DNA of 15,082 nucleotides. It comes from Comamonadaceae bacterium UBA2237 (lineage in GTDB: Bacteria > Pseudomonadota > Gammaproteobacteria > Burkholderiales > Burkholderiaceae_C). The stretch is taken from positions 19,413-34,494 of the forward strand of contig DDYJ01000157.1 in NCBI GenBank assembly GCA_002347905.1, read 5' to 3'. Below are positions 1-6,254 of the stretch, piece by piece. The position numbers were made by a program, and so were the translations under genes. Every line of letters begins with the position of its first letter. The first letter of the stretch is position 1. The notes under the pieces were generated by a model. That model worked only from the letters and a program-made list of their open reading frames with translations, did no database searches and had not been told where the DNA came from.

Positions 1-2
1 TT

Positions 3-395
3 GCTGGAGTGGCTCTGGGTATCTGTGCAGGTTGGCTGGTGTATGCAGGACTTGGATTCATCAAGACCCGTCGCCTTTTTCAAATCACCAATATATTGAT
101 ATTGCTTTTAGCAGGCAGTTTAGCTAGCCAAATAGCTAAAACAGCAAATCAAGCAGATTGGATATCTGTATTTGGCGACCAAGCTTGGGATGTTTCGCAT
201 CTGATACCCAGCGATTCCATAACCGCATTGGTCATGCATGGGATATTTGGATTTAACGTAAGTCCAACGCAACTGCAAGTTATTTTCTACCTGACTGCAA
301 TAACGATGATTTGGACTGCAGCAAGGCAAATGAAATTTCACAATTCTCATCACCAAGGCTTTAACAATACCCATAAATTTTCTGTGCCTAATTAA
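3..395 (+). CDS. FTR1-family high-affinity iron permease, C-terminal part (5' end outside window)
   Basis: The reading frame is open to the window edge, and a GTG at 9 is internal rather than a start, so this is the distal part of a larger gene. Two hydrophobic segments (AGWLVYAGLGF and the following ILILLLAGSLASQIA) are followed by a WDVSHLIPSDS stretch. Next comes a GIFGFNVSPTQLQVIFYL segment that closely resembles the last transmembrane region of FTR1/EfeU-type iron permeases (family knowledge). These proteins import iron across the cytoplasmic membrane, usually with a partner oxidase or periplasmic iron-binding protein. The REXXE iron-binding motifs lie in the missing N-terminal part, so they cannot be checked. 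The C-terminus is short and polar with several His and Asn. The stop is TAA at 393-395. No strong terminator follows; the next signal is the promoter of the riboswitch-controlled exporter. Confidence 0.78.
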   Translation, partial: AGVALGICAGWLVYAGLGFIKTRRLFQITNILILLLAGSLASQIAKTANQADWISVFGDQAWDVSHLIPSDSITALVMHGIFGFNVSPTQLQVIFYLTAITMIWTAARQMKFHNSHHQGFNNTHKFSVPN

Positions 396-404
396 TTTTT
401 ATGT

Positions 405-432
405 TGGACAAAAAACATTGTTAAGGTTTAAT
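405..432 (+). promoter_or_regulatory. Candidate sigma70 promoter for the riboswitch leader
   Basis: TGGACA (405-410) and TTTAAT (427-432) are separated by 16 bases. Transcription would begin near 439, which is where the first strand of the aptamer closing helix starts. The match is imperfect, but the position fits the RNA element. Confidence 0.4.
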
Positions 433-438
433 CCAAAA

Positions 439-583
439 ATCGTTGGGGAGTAGCTTAATTTCTTTGTGTTCAGTTTAGCCATCAGGCGCACAAAGAAATC
501 ATCACATCGTCATTACGGAGTCGTGTGCTCCCGGTGTGTTGGGCATATAACTGGTTCATAACAAGCAAAGCAAGACCTTCGAT
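439..583 (+). ncRNA. yybP-ykoY family manganese riboswitch aptamer
   Basis: The leader carries both hallmark blocks of the yybP-ykoY family: TTGGGGAGTAGC (443-454) and GCAAAGCAAGACCTT (565-579). A perfect 11-bp hairpin stem lies between them (458-468 with 489-499). The aptamer can be closed by pairing ATCGTTGG (439-446) with CCTTCGAT (576-583), leaving two U-U mismatches in the middle. In characterised members the two conserved loops dock against each other around Mn2+ and raise expression of Mn2+ exporters, often of the TerC or MntP type (established knowledge). The gene immediately downstream is a TerC-family protein of the YjbE type, which fits exactly. The element was found by eye; a covariance-model search against Rfam RF00080 would settle it. 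Confidence 0.88.
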
Positions 584-636
584 CTCTCGCGCCATGGGGT
601 AATCCCGTGGAAGTGTTCGGATCGTTTTAAGGTCTT
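572..636 (+). promoter_or_regulatory. Riboswitch expression platform: RBS-sequestering helix
   Basis: AAGACCTT (572-579), the 3' edge of the aptamer, is a perfect complement of AAGGTCTT (629-636). That second stretch contains the AAGG ribosome-binding site six bases before the ATG at 639. The helix extends by CGAU (580-583) pairing with AUCG (621-624) across a four-U bulge, and it encloses a smaller 7-bp hairpin (592-598 with 604-610). The strand CCTTCGAT is therefore shared between the aptamer closing helix and the RBS-blocking helix. The inferred mode is translational ON control: Mn2+ stabilises the aptamer and frees the RBS. Confidence 0.7.
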
Positions 637-638
637 CC

Positions 639-1349
639 ATGGAATTATTTACCTTCCCGTGGTGGTCAGCTTTGCTGACTATCGTATTGATTGACTTGGT
701 TTTAGCAGGCGATAACGCCATTGTTATTGCGCTTGCTGCACGCAATCTTCCGCCTGAGCATCAAAACAAAGCCATTGTTTGGGGAACCATCGCAGCTATT
801 GTTGTGCGCTCAACTATGACTGTAGGCGTAGTTTGGTTATTACAAATCCCGGGACTCATGTTTGTCGGTGGGCTAGGTTTGCTTTGGATTGCTTACAAAC
901 TCATCGCTGACAGCACAGATGATCCTAACCACAGTGTGACTGCGACAACCTTCTGGAGCGCTATGAAAACCATCGTCGTGGCAGACGCGTTGATGGGCAT
1001 TGACAACGTGCTCGGGGTTGCAGGTGCCGCTAATGGATCTTTTGACTTGGTTGTAATGGGTCTACTCATCAGCATTCCGATCGTGGTGATGGGTAGCAAA
1101 CTGGTGTTGAGTTTGGTTGAAAAATGGCCTGTCATCATCCATTTAGGTGCTGCTGTTCTAGCATTTACTGCTGCACAAATGCTGATCAATGAGCAGCTGC
1201 TAGACGCATGGTTTGACGGCGAAGAATGGGTTCATCACCTTGCGCGTGGAATTACCTATATTTTGGCGATTACAGGCGTTTTGGGCTTAGGCTTGCTTAC
1301 ACAGAGGCGACAAGAGAGCAACCATAAATCAGAGACTTTTTGGGCATAA
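639..1349 (+). CDS. TerC-family membrane protein, YjbE type; probable Mn2+ exporter
   Basis: This is a 236-residue integral membrane protein with about seven hydrophobic segments. It carries the two diagnostic acidic repeats of the TerC family: DLVLAGDNAIVIALA near residues 19-33 (D25, N26) and VVADALMGIDNVLGVAGAA near 113-131 (D116, D122, N123). The inverted repeat pattern and length fit the YjbE subfamily, described as riboswitch-associated. TerC relatives such as Alx and MeeF/MeeY export or redistribute Mn2+ across the cytoplasmic membrane (established knowledge). The start at ATG 639 is supported by AAGG six bases upstream, and that RBS lies inside the riboswitch platform, so expression is probably induced by Mn2+. 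Two same-strand genes follow. Substrate specificity is inferred from family and riboswitch, not shown directly. Confidence 0.9.
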   Translation: MELFTFPWWSALLTIVLIDLVLAGDNAIVIALAARNLPPEHQNKAIVWGTIAAIVVRSTMTVGVVWLLQIPGLMFVGGLGLLWIAYKLIADSTDDPNHSVTATTFWSAMKTIVVADALMGIDNVLGVAGAANGSFDLVVMGLLISIPIVVMGSKLVLSLVEKWPVIIHLGAAVLAFTAAQMLINEQLLDAWFDGEEWVHHLARGITYILAITGVLGLGLLTQRRQESNHKSETFWA

Positions 1350-1375
1350 CTTACTTCAACCTAAAGGAGAGAAAA

Positions 1376-1828
1376 ATGGAAACCTTTATTGTTTATATCG
1401 ATAACCAGCAATACGCACTCCAACAGATCATCCCGATGCTGTCCCCAAAGGAAGCAGGTAAGCAAGTGAGTTGGGTACTGGTTGGATGCGCTCCACGACT
1501 GACGCGTCATAGCGGGCGTTGGTTATCAAAGCCTGCCCAAAAAAGATGGCGGCAAGATTGGACGCAAGAAACTATGCAAAACATTTCAACATTACTCAGA
1601 CAACATAATCACCAAGTATTTATCAAGACCGCATATGGCAATTTGTCTGAATTTACAAAAAAATTAAGTCGTGAATTTAGTTTGGCTAGAGTGGTAGACG
1701 CACGGCGTCCCAAATTAGCAACGAATTTAAATCCAGTGACTGCAGACCAACCCCAATCCTCTTCTAATTTTGTGTTGCCTGCTGGCATACTTGCTATAGG
1801 TGCAGGGGTTGCAATGGTTGCAGACTAG
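1376..1828 (+). CDS. Hypothetical protein downstream of the Mn exporter, C-terminal hydrophobic segment
   Basis: ATG 1376 is chosen because AAAGGAGA lies just upstream (1363-1370). An in-frame TTG at 1340 would overlap the preceding gene and lacks an RBS. The 150-residue product begins METFIVYIDNQQYALQQI, an alternating hydrophobic pattern like a first beta strand, and continues with basic stretches (KPAQKRWRQDW) and predicted helices. It ends in a hydrophobic segment, FVLPAGILAIGAGVAMVAD, that could be a membrane anchor. The N-terminal alpha/beta pattern is loosely reminiscent of nucleotide-binding or universal-stress-type folds, but no motif supports a function. The 26-base gap after the exporter gene suggests co-transcription and possible Mn2+ control. 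Confidence 0.75.
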   Translation: METFIVYIDNQQYALQQIIPMLSPKEAGKQVSWVLVGCAPRLTRHSGRWLSKPAQKRWRQDWTQETMQNISTLLRQHNHQVFIKTAYGNLSEFTKKLSREFSLARVVDARRPKLATNLNPVTADQPQSSSNFVLPAGILAIGAGVAMVAD

Positions 1829-1859
1829 AAACTCATCTTTTGAACACGAAGCTATCTTG

Positions 1860-2588
1860 ATGGTTACGAAACTTATTTTGGTGGCTTCTTTAGCTACAAC
1901 ATCTTTGCTATTTGGTTGCAGCTCATTGCAAAATGAAAAAATTGTGAGTCCTCAAACCTCCAACTTATTTTGGCAACCAGAAGCACAACTAGGTTGGGAG
2001 CAAGTTAAGCTCCCTGGAAAGCGTGAAACTAAATATTCTTTAGCTTCGCTCAATGGTCAAAATCGATTGAGTGCCAATGCGCAGTCATCTGCTAGTATGC
2101 TGCGCAAAAATATACGTATCGAGCCACATGCGTTAAACAATGTGCTTTTCTCTTGGCAGGTATCTGAGCTAATGGCAAACGCAGATATGGCTAAACGGGA
2201 CCACGATGACTCGCCAGTCAGATTAATCTTGGCTTTTGATGGTGATCGACGAAATTTTTCGATGAAAAATGCGATGCTGAGTGAGTTGTCCCTCGCTATA
2301 ACTGGGGAACCCATGCCATACGCTACGCTTATGTATGTGTGGTGCAATCAAAGGCCAGTAAACGCAGTAATTCAAAATCCCCGTACAGATCGCATTCGCA
2401 AAATTGTCGTTGAGTCTGGACCTGATCGCCTAAATCAGTGGCTGATGTATGAGCGTGATATCAAAAAAGACTATGAAAACGCTTTTGGCGAGCCTCCAGG
2501 GGCTTTAATTGGTATTGGGCTTATGACGGACAGTGACAATACACAGAGCCACATCCAGTCTTGGTACGGGGCAATTCAATTAAATTGA
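1860..2588 (+). CDS. DUF3047 family lipoprotein
   Basis: The 242-residue product begins with a lipoprotein signal: MVTKLILVASLATTSLLFGC, with lipobox L-F-G-C and Cys20 as the predicted lipidation site. An upstream in-frame TTG at 1800 would add a non-signal extension, so ATG 1860 is preferred even though its RBS is weak. The mature part shows the pattern of the DUF3047 family: SASMLRKNIRIEP, a LFSWQVSELMANAD strand, a DDSPVRLILAFDGDR block, LMYVWCNQ, then IVVESG and a C-terminal ending with FGEPPGALIGIGLMTDSDNT and WYGAI. Function is unknown; the protein is presumably anchored to a membrane facing the periplasm. The gene follows the Mn exporter and the hypothetical gene with a 31-base gap. 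Confidence 0.85.
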   Translation: MVTKLILVASLATTSLLFGCSSLQNEKIVSPQTSNLFWQPEAQLGWEQVKLPGKRETKYSLASLNGQNRLSANAQSSASMLRKNIRIEPHALNNVLFSWQVSELMANADMAKRDHDDSPVRLILAFDGDRRNFSMKNAMLSELSLAITGEPMPYATLMYVWCNQRPVNAVIQNPRTDRIRKIVVESGPDRLNQWLMYERDIKKDYENAFGEPPGALIGIGLMTDSDNTQSHIQSWYGAIQLN

Positions 2589-2591
2589 ATT
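2573..2591. repeat. Perfect A+T-rich palindrome spanning two convergent stop codons
   Basis: AATTCAATT (2573-2581) and AATTGAATT (2583-2591) form a perfect inverted repeat around one base. It contains the TGA of the DUF3047 gene (2586-2588) and most of the TAA of the opposite-strand gene (2590-2592). The stem is all A+T apart from one C-G pair, so it would be a weak terminator at best. A T-rich stretch follows on the plus strand (2594-2613). Confidence 0.4.
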
Positions 2592-2799
2592 AGTTTTCTT
2601 GTTTATCTTTTTTGTTGAAAAAGTATTTCAACACTAATTTGATCATTGCGTAAAGTGCTAAGAAAATAAACGTTGAAATTACAACAATTTCCTCGTTAGT
2701 AAGTTGCTCAGGAAACATGGTGACATGTTCGTAAGTTGTTATGAATGTGTTTACAACTGGATTTTCATACCGGTACTGCATGTATCTACCGTTGTCCAT
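2590..2799 (-). CDS. Small single-pass membrane protein, function unknown
   Basis: The 69-residue product has a polar, Tyr/Asn-rich N-terminus (MDNGRYMQYRYENP), then one hydrophobic segment EEIVVISTFIFLALYAMIKL near residues 36-55, then a basic tail (KYFFNKKDKQEN). By the positive-inside rule the C-terminus would be cytoplasmic. ATG 2799 is preferred over an in-frame GTG at 2811 because a strong GGAGG (plus-strand CCTCC at 2805-2809) sits five bases upstream of the ATG; the GTG would place this RBS inside the coding region. A good sigma70-type promoter precedes it. It is convergent with the DUF3047 gene and divergent from the antiporter gene. I do not recognise a family. Confidence 0.65.
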   Translation of the reverse strand: MDNGRYMQYRYENPVVNTFITTYEHVTMFPEQLTNEEIVVISTFIFLALYAMIKLVLKYFFNKKDKQEN

Positions 2800-2826
2800 A
2801 TCAACCTCCACTTAAAATGTGAGTCA

Positions 2827-2855
2827 ATGATATCGTTATGCAAAAAAAATTTCAA
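2827..2855 (-). promoter_or_regulatory. Sigma70-type promoter for the small membrane protein gene
   Basis: On the minus strand TTGAAA (plus coordinates 2850-2855) and TATCAT (2827-2832) are separated by 17 bases, which include a run of eight T. Transcription would start near 2820, about 20 bases before the start codon, leaving room for the GGAGG site. Confidence 0.5.
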
Positions 2856-2925
2856 AATAATTACAAATGTCCATAAAAGAAATGTGTTTATTGATAACTA
2901 ATTTCAATCGCGACATGGAGTGCAA

Positions 2926-4011
2926 ATGAAGACATCAAAAATTTTGACCCGGTGGCCAGTTCTAGTGCCATTGTTAAGTAGTTGGTTTTTATACGCGTTT
3001 CTGACAGTTTCAATGCAAGGCTATGTCGCCGTCATTGCTTTTGTGATCATGATGCTTGCTGTTATTGCATCCGTGCACCATGCAGAAGTAATTGCGCATC
3101 GATTGGGCGAACCCTACGGCACTTTGGTGTTAGCTTTGGCCGTGACTGTCATTGAAACGGCCATGATTTTGTCCATTATGTTTGCAGAAGGTGGAAAGAG
3201 CGCTGCACTACCTCGTGACACCATTTACTCCGCAGTGATGATTATTTGTAACGGTGTCGTTGGCTTGTCTTTATTGATCGGAGGACTACACCACAAAGAG
3301 CAGTTGTTTCGCATTGAAGGCACTGGCTCTGGATTTGCTGCGCTTGTGACTTTATCCGTGTTGGTGTTGGTAATGCCGCTCTATACAACCAGCTCTCCAG
3401 AGGGTACCTATACTAATTCACAACTTTTATTTGTTGCCCTTTCATCTCTTTCACTTTGGTTGGTATTTGTTTTTATTCAAACTATTCGCCATAGAGATTA
3501 CTTTTTACCCTCCAATAACGTGGAAGACGAATCAGTTCATGCTTTGCCACCAACTGTCGCGCAGGCATGGAGCAGCTTTGTATTGATGTCTATATCGTTG
3601 TTGTGCGTGGTGGGGTTAGCTAAGTTGCTGTCGCCGACCATCAAGTCTTTGGTTACGGCTTACAACGCACCAGATGCCACAGTGGGTATTGTGATTGCCC
3701 TTATGGTTTTACTCCCTGAAACATGGGCGGCACTCAGGGCTGCCAGTGCAGATAGGTTGCAGACTAGCATGAATCTGGCAATTGGCTCCGCATTGGCGAG
3801 TATTGGACTAACGATACCTTTGGTGGTTCTTTTTTCAGTAATGTTTGGTTTTGATCTCATGCTTGGGATAGACGCAAAAGATGTTGTTTTGCTAGGGCTT
3901 ACTTTCTTAGTCGGCTCGATTACCTTGGGCTCTGGAAGAACTAATGTGATGCAAGGTGCAATCCATTTGGTTTTATTTGTTGCGTTTTTATTCTTGACGT
4001 TAGTTCCTTAA
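2926..4011 (+). CDS. chaA: ChaA-type calcium/proton (sodium/proton) antiporter
   Basis: The 361-residue polytopic membrane protein is close in length to E. coli ChaA (about 366). It carries the signature alpha-repeat: HHAEVIAHRLGEPYGTLVLA and the following LAVTVIETAMI near residues 51-81, with the acidic residue E77. The second repeat reads PETWAALRAASADRLQTS followed by NLAIGSALASIGLTIP. These repeats form the ion-binding site of the CaCA superfamily (established knowledge). It should expel Ca2+ or Na+ from the cytoplasm in exchange for protons, especially at alkaline pH. ATG 2926 has GGAG at 2917-2920, five bases upstream; the in-frame GTG at 2920 overlaps that RBS. No clear sigma70 promoter was found in the A+T-rich upstream region. 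It is convergent with the SbtA gene 23 bases away. Confidence 0.9.
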   Translation: MKTSKILTRWPVLVPLLSSWFLYAFLTVSMQGYVAVIAFVIMMLAVIASVHHAEVIAHRLGEPYGTLVLALAVTVIETAMILSIMFAEGGKSAALPRDTIYSAVMIICNGVVGLSLLIGGLHHKEQLFRIEGTGSGFAALVTLSVLVLVMPLYTTSSPEGTYTNSQLLFVALSSLSLWLVFVFIQTIRHRDYFLPSNNVEDESVHALPPTVAQAWSSFVLMSISLLCVVGLAKLLSPTIKSLVTAYNAPDATVGIVIALMVLLPETWAALRAASADRLQTSMNLAIGSALASIGLTIPLVVLFSVMFGFDLMLGIDAKDVVLLGLTFLVGSITLGSGRTNVMQGAIHLVLFVAFLFLTLVP

Positions 4012-4034
4012 GTGCAACTTGCAGCTACTACGCA

Positions 4035-4991
4035 CTAGTAAGTTAATTTAGCGACATAAGCGTAAAGCGGGATTCCTAAAATGATGTTGAAAGGAAATGT
4101 AATGCCTAGTGACATTCCCATATACAAAGCCGGATTGACTTCAGGAAGCGCATGTCTCAAAACAGCAGGAACTGCGATGTATGAGGCGCTTGCGGCAAGA
4201 ACCATCAATAAAACAGTATCGCCAAGCGATAAGCCTAATAGTTTGCAAAAGACCAATGCAATAGAGGCATGAACCAAAGGGGCGCCGATTGCATAAAGAA
4301 GCGTAATAGGAGGCTTACCTTTTAATCCTTCAAAGTTTTTAGCAGCCATCAAGCCCATGTCGAGTAGGAAAAAGGCAAGCATTCCTTTAAATAAGTCGAT
4401 AGAGAAGGGCGCCATTATTTTTTGTCCTGAGTCACCGCTGATCAAGCCAACTAACATCGATCCCAACAATAGAAGTTGTGCGCCATCCGTGAAAGATTCA
4501 TGAAGAATCTTTGCTATGCCCATGGACTTGTGTGTGTCAGTAGACGACGCTCTTGCTTTATTTGCTAACAAGATTGCAAAAATAATTGCGGGCGATTCCA
4601 TCAGCGCCATGGCAGCAGCCATATGCCCGCCGAAGGCAATCCCGTACTGTTCTAGTGATTGGGTGGCAGTGATAAAAGTCACCGCACTAACTGACCCATA
4701 GGTGGCTGCAATGGCGGCAGAATCGTAATTATTAAGTTTAGTTCTTATAACCAAATATCCCATCATGGGAATAATCAGTGCGAGGAATACGGCCAAACCT
4801 AAAGCCAAACCAATCTCAAGCGTAAAACCTGATTTATGAAGCGCAAAGCCGCCCTTTAACCCGAGCGCCATTAAGAGATACAAAGATAAAAATCTCGCAA
4901 TGGGTTGAGGAATTTCCAAATTGGATTTCACCCCCCCAGCAAAAGCACCAAAGACAAAAAATAGTATGGCGGGATCTAAGAAATTACTCAT
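4035..4991 (-). CDS. sbtA: SbtA-type sodium-dependent bicarbonate transport family permease
   Basis: The 318-residue product has eight to ten hydrophobic segments and begins MSNFLDPAILFFVFGAFAGG. The block IARFLSLYLLMALGLKGGFA near residues 32-51 matches the SbtA family (PF05982). Cyanobacterial SbtA imports HCO3- with Na+ and is about 370 residues; this shorter form is typical of non-cyanobacterial relatives (family knowledge). The internal repeat is visible as GLKGG in the first half and the matching FLLDMGLMAAKNFEGLKGKP in the second. No sbtB-like PII regulator gene lies within this window. It sits 47 bases downstream of dnaJ on the same strand with no clear terminator between, so read-through from the chaperone operon is possible. 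The ATG at 4991 has only a weak RBS. The bicarbonate substrate is inferred from family. Confidence 0.85.
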   Translation of the reverse strand: MSNFLDPAILFFVFGAFAGGVKSNLEIPQPIARFLSLYLLMALGLKGGFALHKSGFTLEIGLALGLAVFLALIIPMMGYLVIRTKLNNYDSAAIAATYGSVSAVTFITATQSLEQYGIAFGGHMAAAMALMESPAIIFAILLANKARASSTDTHKSMGIAKILHESFTDGAQLLLLGSMLVGLISGDSGQKIMAPFSIDLFKGMLAFFLLDMGLMAAKNFEGLKGKPPITLLYAIGAPLVHASIALVFCKLLGLSLGDTVLLMVLAASASYIAVPAVLRHALPEVNPALYMGMSLGITFPFNIILGIPLYAYVAKLTY

Positions 4992-5038
4992 TTCGCTACA
5001 GTAGACATTTTTTGAAAATTTGTGTTGGCCTTAAATAA

Positions 5039-6175
5039 TTAGTTGAAGAACCGCTTCAACTTATCAGCCCACCCACCTTCAGCAGGCGAGTGCTTAGCCC
5101 CACCCTTTTTGAGCGACTCGTCTAATTCTTTGAGCAATTTACGTTGGTGCTCTGTGAGTTTGACAGGTGTTTCAACTGAGATATGGCAATACAAGTCGCC
5201 AGGAAAGCTAGAGCGCAAACCTTTCATACCTTTACCGCGCAAACGGAATTGCTTGTCGTTTTGTGTGCCTTCTGGAATATCGATGGCTGCTTCACCAGCG
5301 AGTGTGGGTACACGAATTTCTCCACCTAATGCAGCTGTGGTAAAGCTGATGGGCACAGAGCAATGCAAGTCGTCGCCATCACGCTCAAAGATGTCATGTT
5401 TCTTCAAGCGGATTTCGATAAACAAGTCGCCCGATGGGCCGCCGTTGGTACCGGGCTCACCATTGCCCGTGCTGCGAATACGCATACCGTCATCGATGCC
5501 TGCTGGAATTTTGACTTCCAGTGTTTTTTGTTTTTTGACTTTGCCTTGACCATGGCAAGTGGTGCAGGGGTCAGGAATGATCTTGCCTGAACCACGGCAA
5601 TGTGGACAGGTTTGTTGCACGCTGAAAAAACCTTGCCGCATCTGAACTTGGCCACTGCCGTTACACGTCGTACAAGTTTTGGCAGATGTTCCTGGTTTGG
5701 CGCCCGTGCCATGGCATGGGTCGCATTCGTCCCAACCTGGAATACGAATTTCTGCGTCTTTGCCTTTGGCTGCTTCTTCAAGCGTGATCTCCATCGCGTA
5801 GCTCAAGTCATTACCGCGGTAGACCTGACGGCCACCCGCACCGCGACGTGCTTGCCCAAAGATGTCGCCAAAGATATCGCCAAACGCTTCACCAAATCCA
5901 CCCGCAAACTCTGCACCGCCTGGGCCGCCGCGCATATTGGGATCTACGCCCGCATGCCCGTATTGGTCATAGGCCGCACGCTTTTGCGGGTCTGAGAGCA
6001 TCTCGTAGGCTTCTTTGCACTCTTTGAATTTCACCTCTGCTTCTTTGGCAGCGTCGCCTTGGTTGCGGTCGGGGTGGTGCTTCATCGCCAGTTTGCGATA
6101 AGCCTTTTTGATTTCGTCATCGCTGGCGTTTTTGGGTACACCCAAAATTTCGTAAAAGTCGCGTTTAGTAGCCAT
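5039..6175 (-). CDS. dnaJ: Molecular chaperone DnaJ (Hsp40)
   Basis: The 378-residue co-chaperone delivers unfolded clients to DnaK and stimulates its ATPase. The J domain spans residues 1-70 with the essential HPD at 34-36. It is followed by a Gly/Phe-rich linker (about 73-115). A zinc-binding domain comes next with four CxxC modules: C151/C154, C168/C171, C190/C193 and C204/C207. The C-terminal substrate-binding domain completes the type I DnaJ architecture. Length matches E. coli DnaJ (376). ATG 6175 ([13 protein letters not shown]) is chosen over an in-frame upstream start at 6202, which would add an atypical extension; the RBS is poor, so translation may depend on coupling or on structure in the leader. 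It follows dnaK by 79 bases, with a strong hairpin in between. Confidence 0.97.
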   Translation of the reverse strand: MATKRDFYEILGVPKNASDDEIKKAYRKLAMKHHPDRNQGDAAKEAEVKFKECKEAYEMLSDPQKRAAYDQYGHAGVDPNMRGGPGGAEFAGGFGEAFGDIFGDIFGQARRGAGGRQVYRGNDLSYAMEITLEEAAKGKDAEIRIPGWDECDPCHGTGAKPGTSAKTCTTCNGSGQVQMRQGFFSVQQTCPHCRGSGKIIPDPCTTCHGQGKVKKQKTLEVKIPAGIDDGMRIRSTGNGEPGTNGGPSGDLFIEIRLKKHDIFERDGDDLHCSVPISFTTAALGGEIRVPTLAGEAAIDIPEGTQNDKQFRLRGKGMKGLRSSFPGDLYCHISVETPVKLTEHQRKLLKELDESLKKGGAKHSPAEGGWADKLKRFFN

Positions 6176-6202
6176 GGTGGGTTGCTGTTTTATATGAACC
6201 AA

Positions 6203-6237
6203 CGCCGCGCTAGCCCTTGTGGGGCCATAGCGCGGCG
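6203..6237 (-). other. Strong intercistronic hairpin between dnaK and dnaJ
   Basis: CGCCGCGCTA (6203-6212) and TAGCGCGGCG (6228-6237) are perfect 10-bp complements. The stem continues with GCCC (6213-6216) against GGGC (6222-6225) after a two-base bulge, closing a five-base loop. On the transcribed minus strand it is followed by TTGGTTCATATAAAAC, with no U-tract, so it is not a standard intrinsic terminator. It could protect the upstream dnaK mRNA, attenuate transcription, or set the dnaK:dnaJ ratio (inference). Confidence 0.75.
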
Positions 6238-6254
6238 CACGGAGCTAGAGAGTT

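Noticed and set aside
594..602. ATG-GGG-TAA mini-frame in the riboswitch platform
   Set aside because: It is a two-codon chance frame within a hairpin (592-610) with no RBS; no reason to think it is translated.
482..745. 87-codon minus-strand frame across the leader of the TerC gene
   Set aside because: It covers the riboswitch and the start of the exporter gene, has no RBS or family resemblance, and is better explained by the RNA element.
4011..4044. AGTGC/GCACT and AACTT/AAGTT complementary pairs between chaA and sbtA as a bidirectional terminator
   Set aside because: The pairs are not nested into one stem and no T-tract follows, so no terminator is claimed.
5043..5995. Several plus-strand open frames of 75-168 codons opposite dnaJ
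   Set aside because: They are antisense shadows of a fully convincing DnaJ with an intact J domain and zinc-binding domain, and they lack recognisable motifs or ribosome binding sites.
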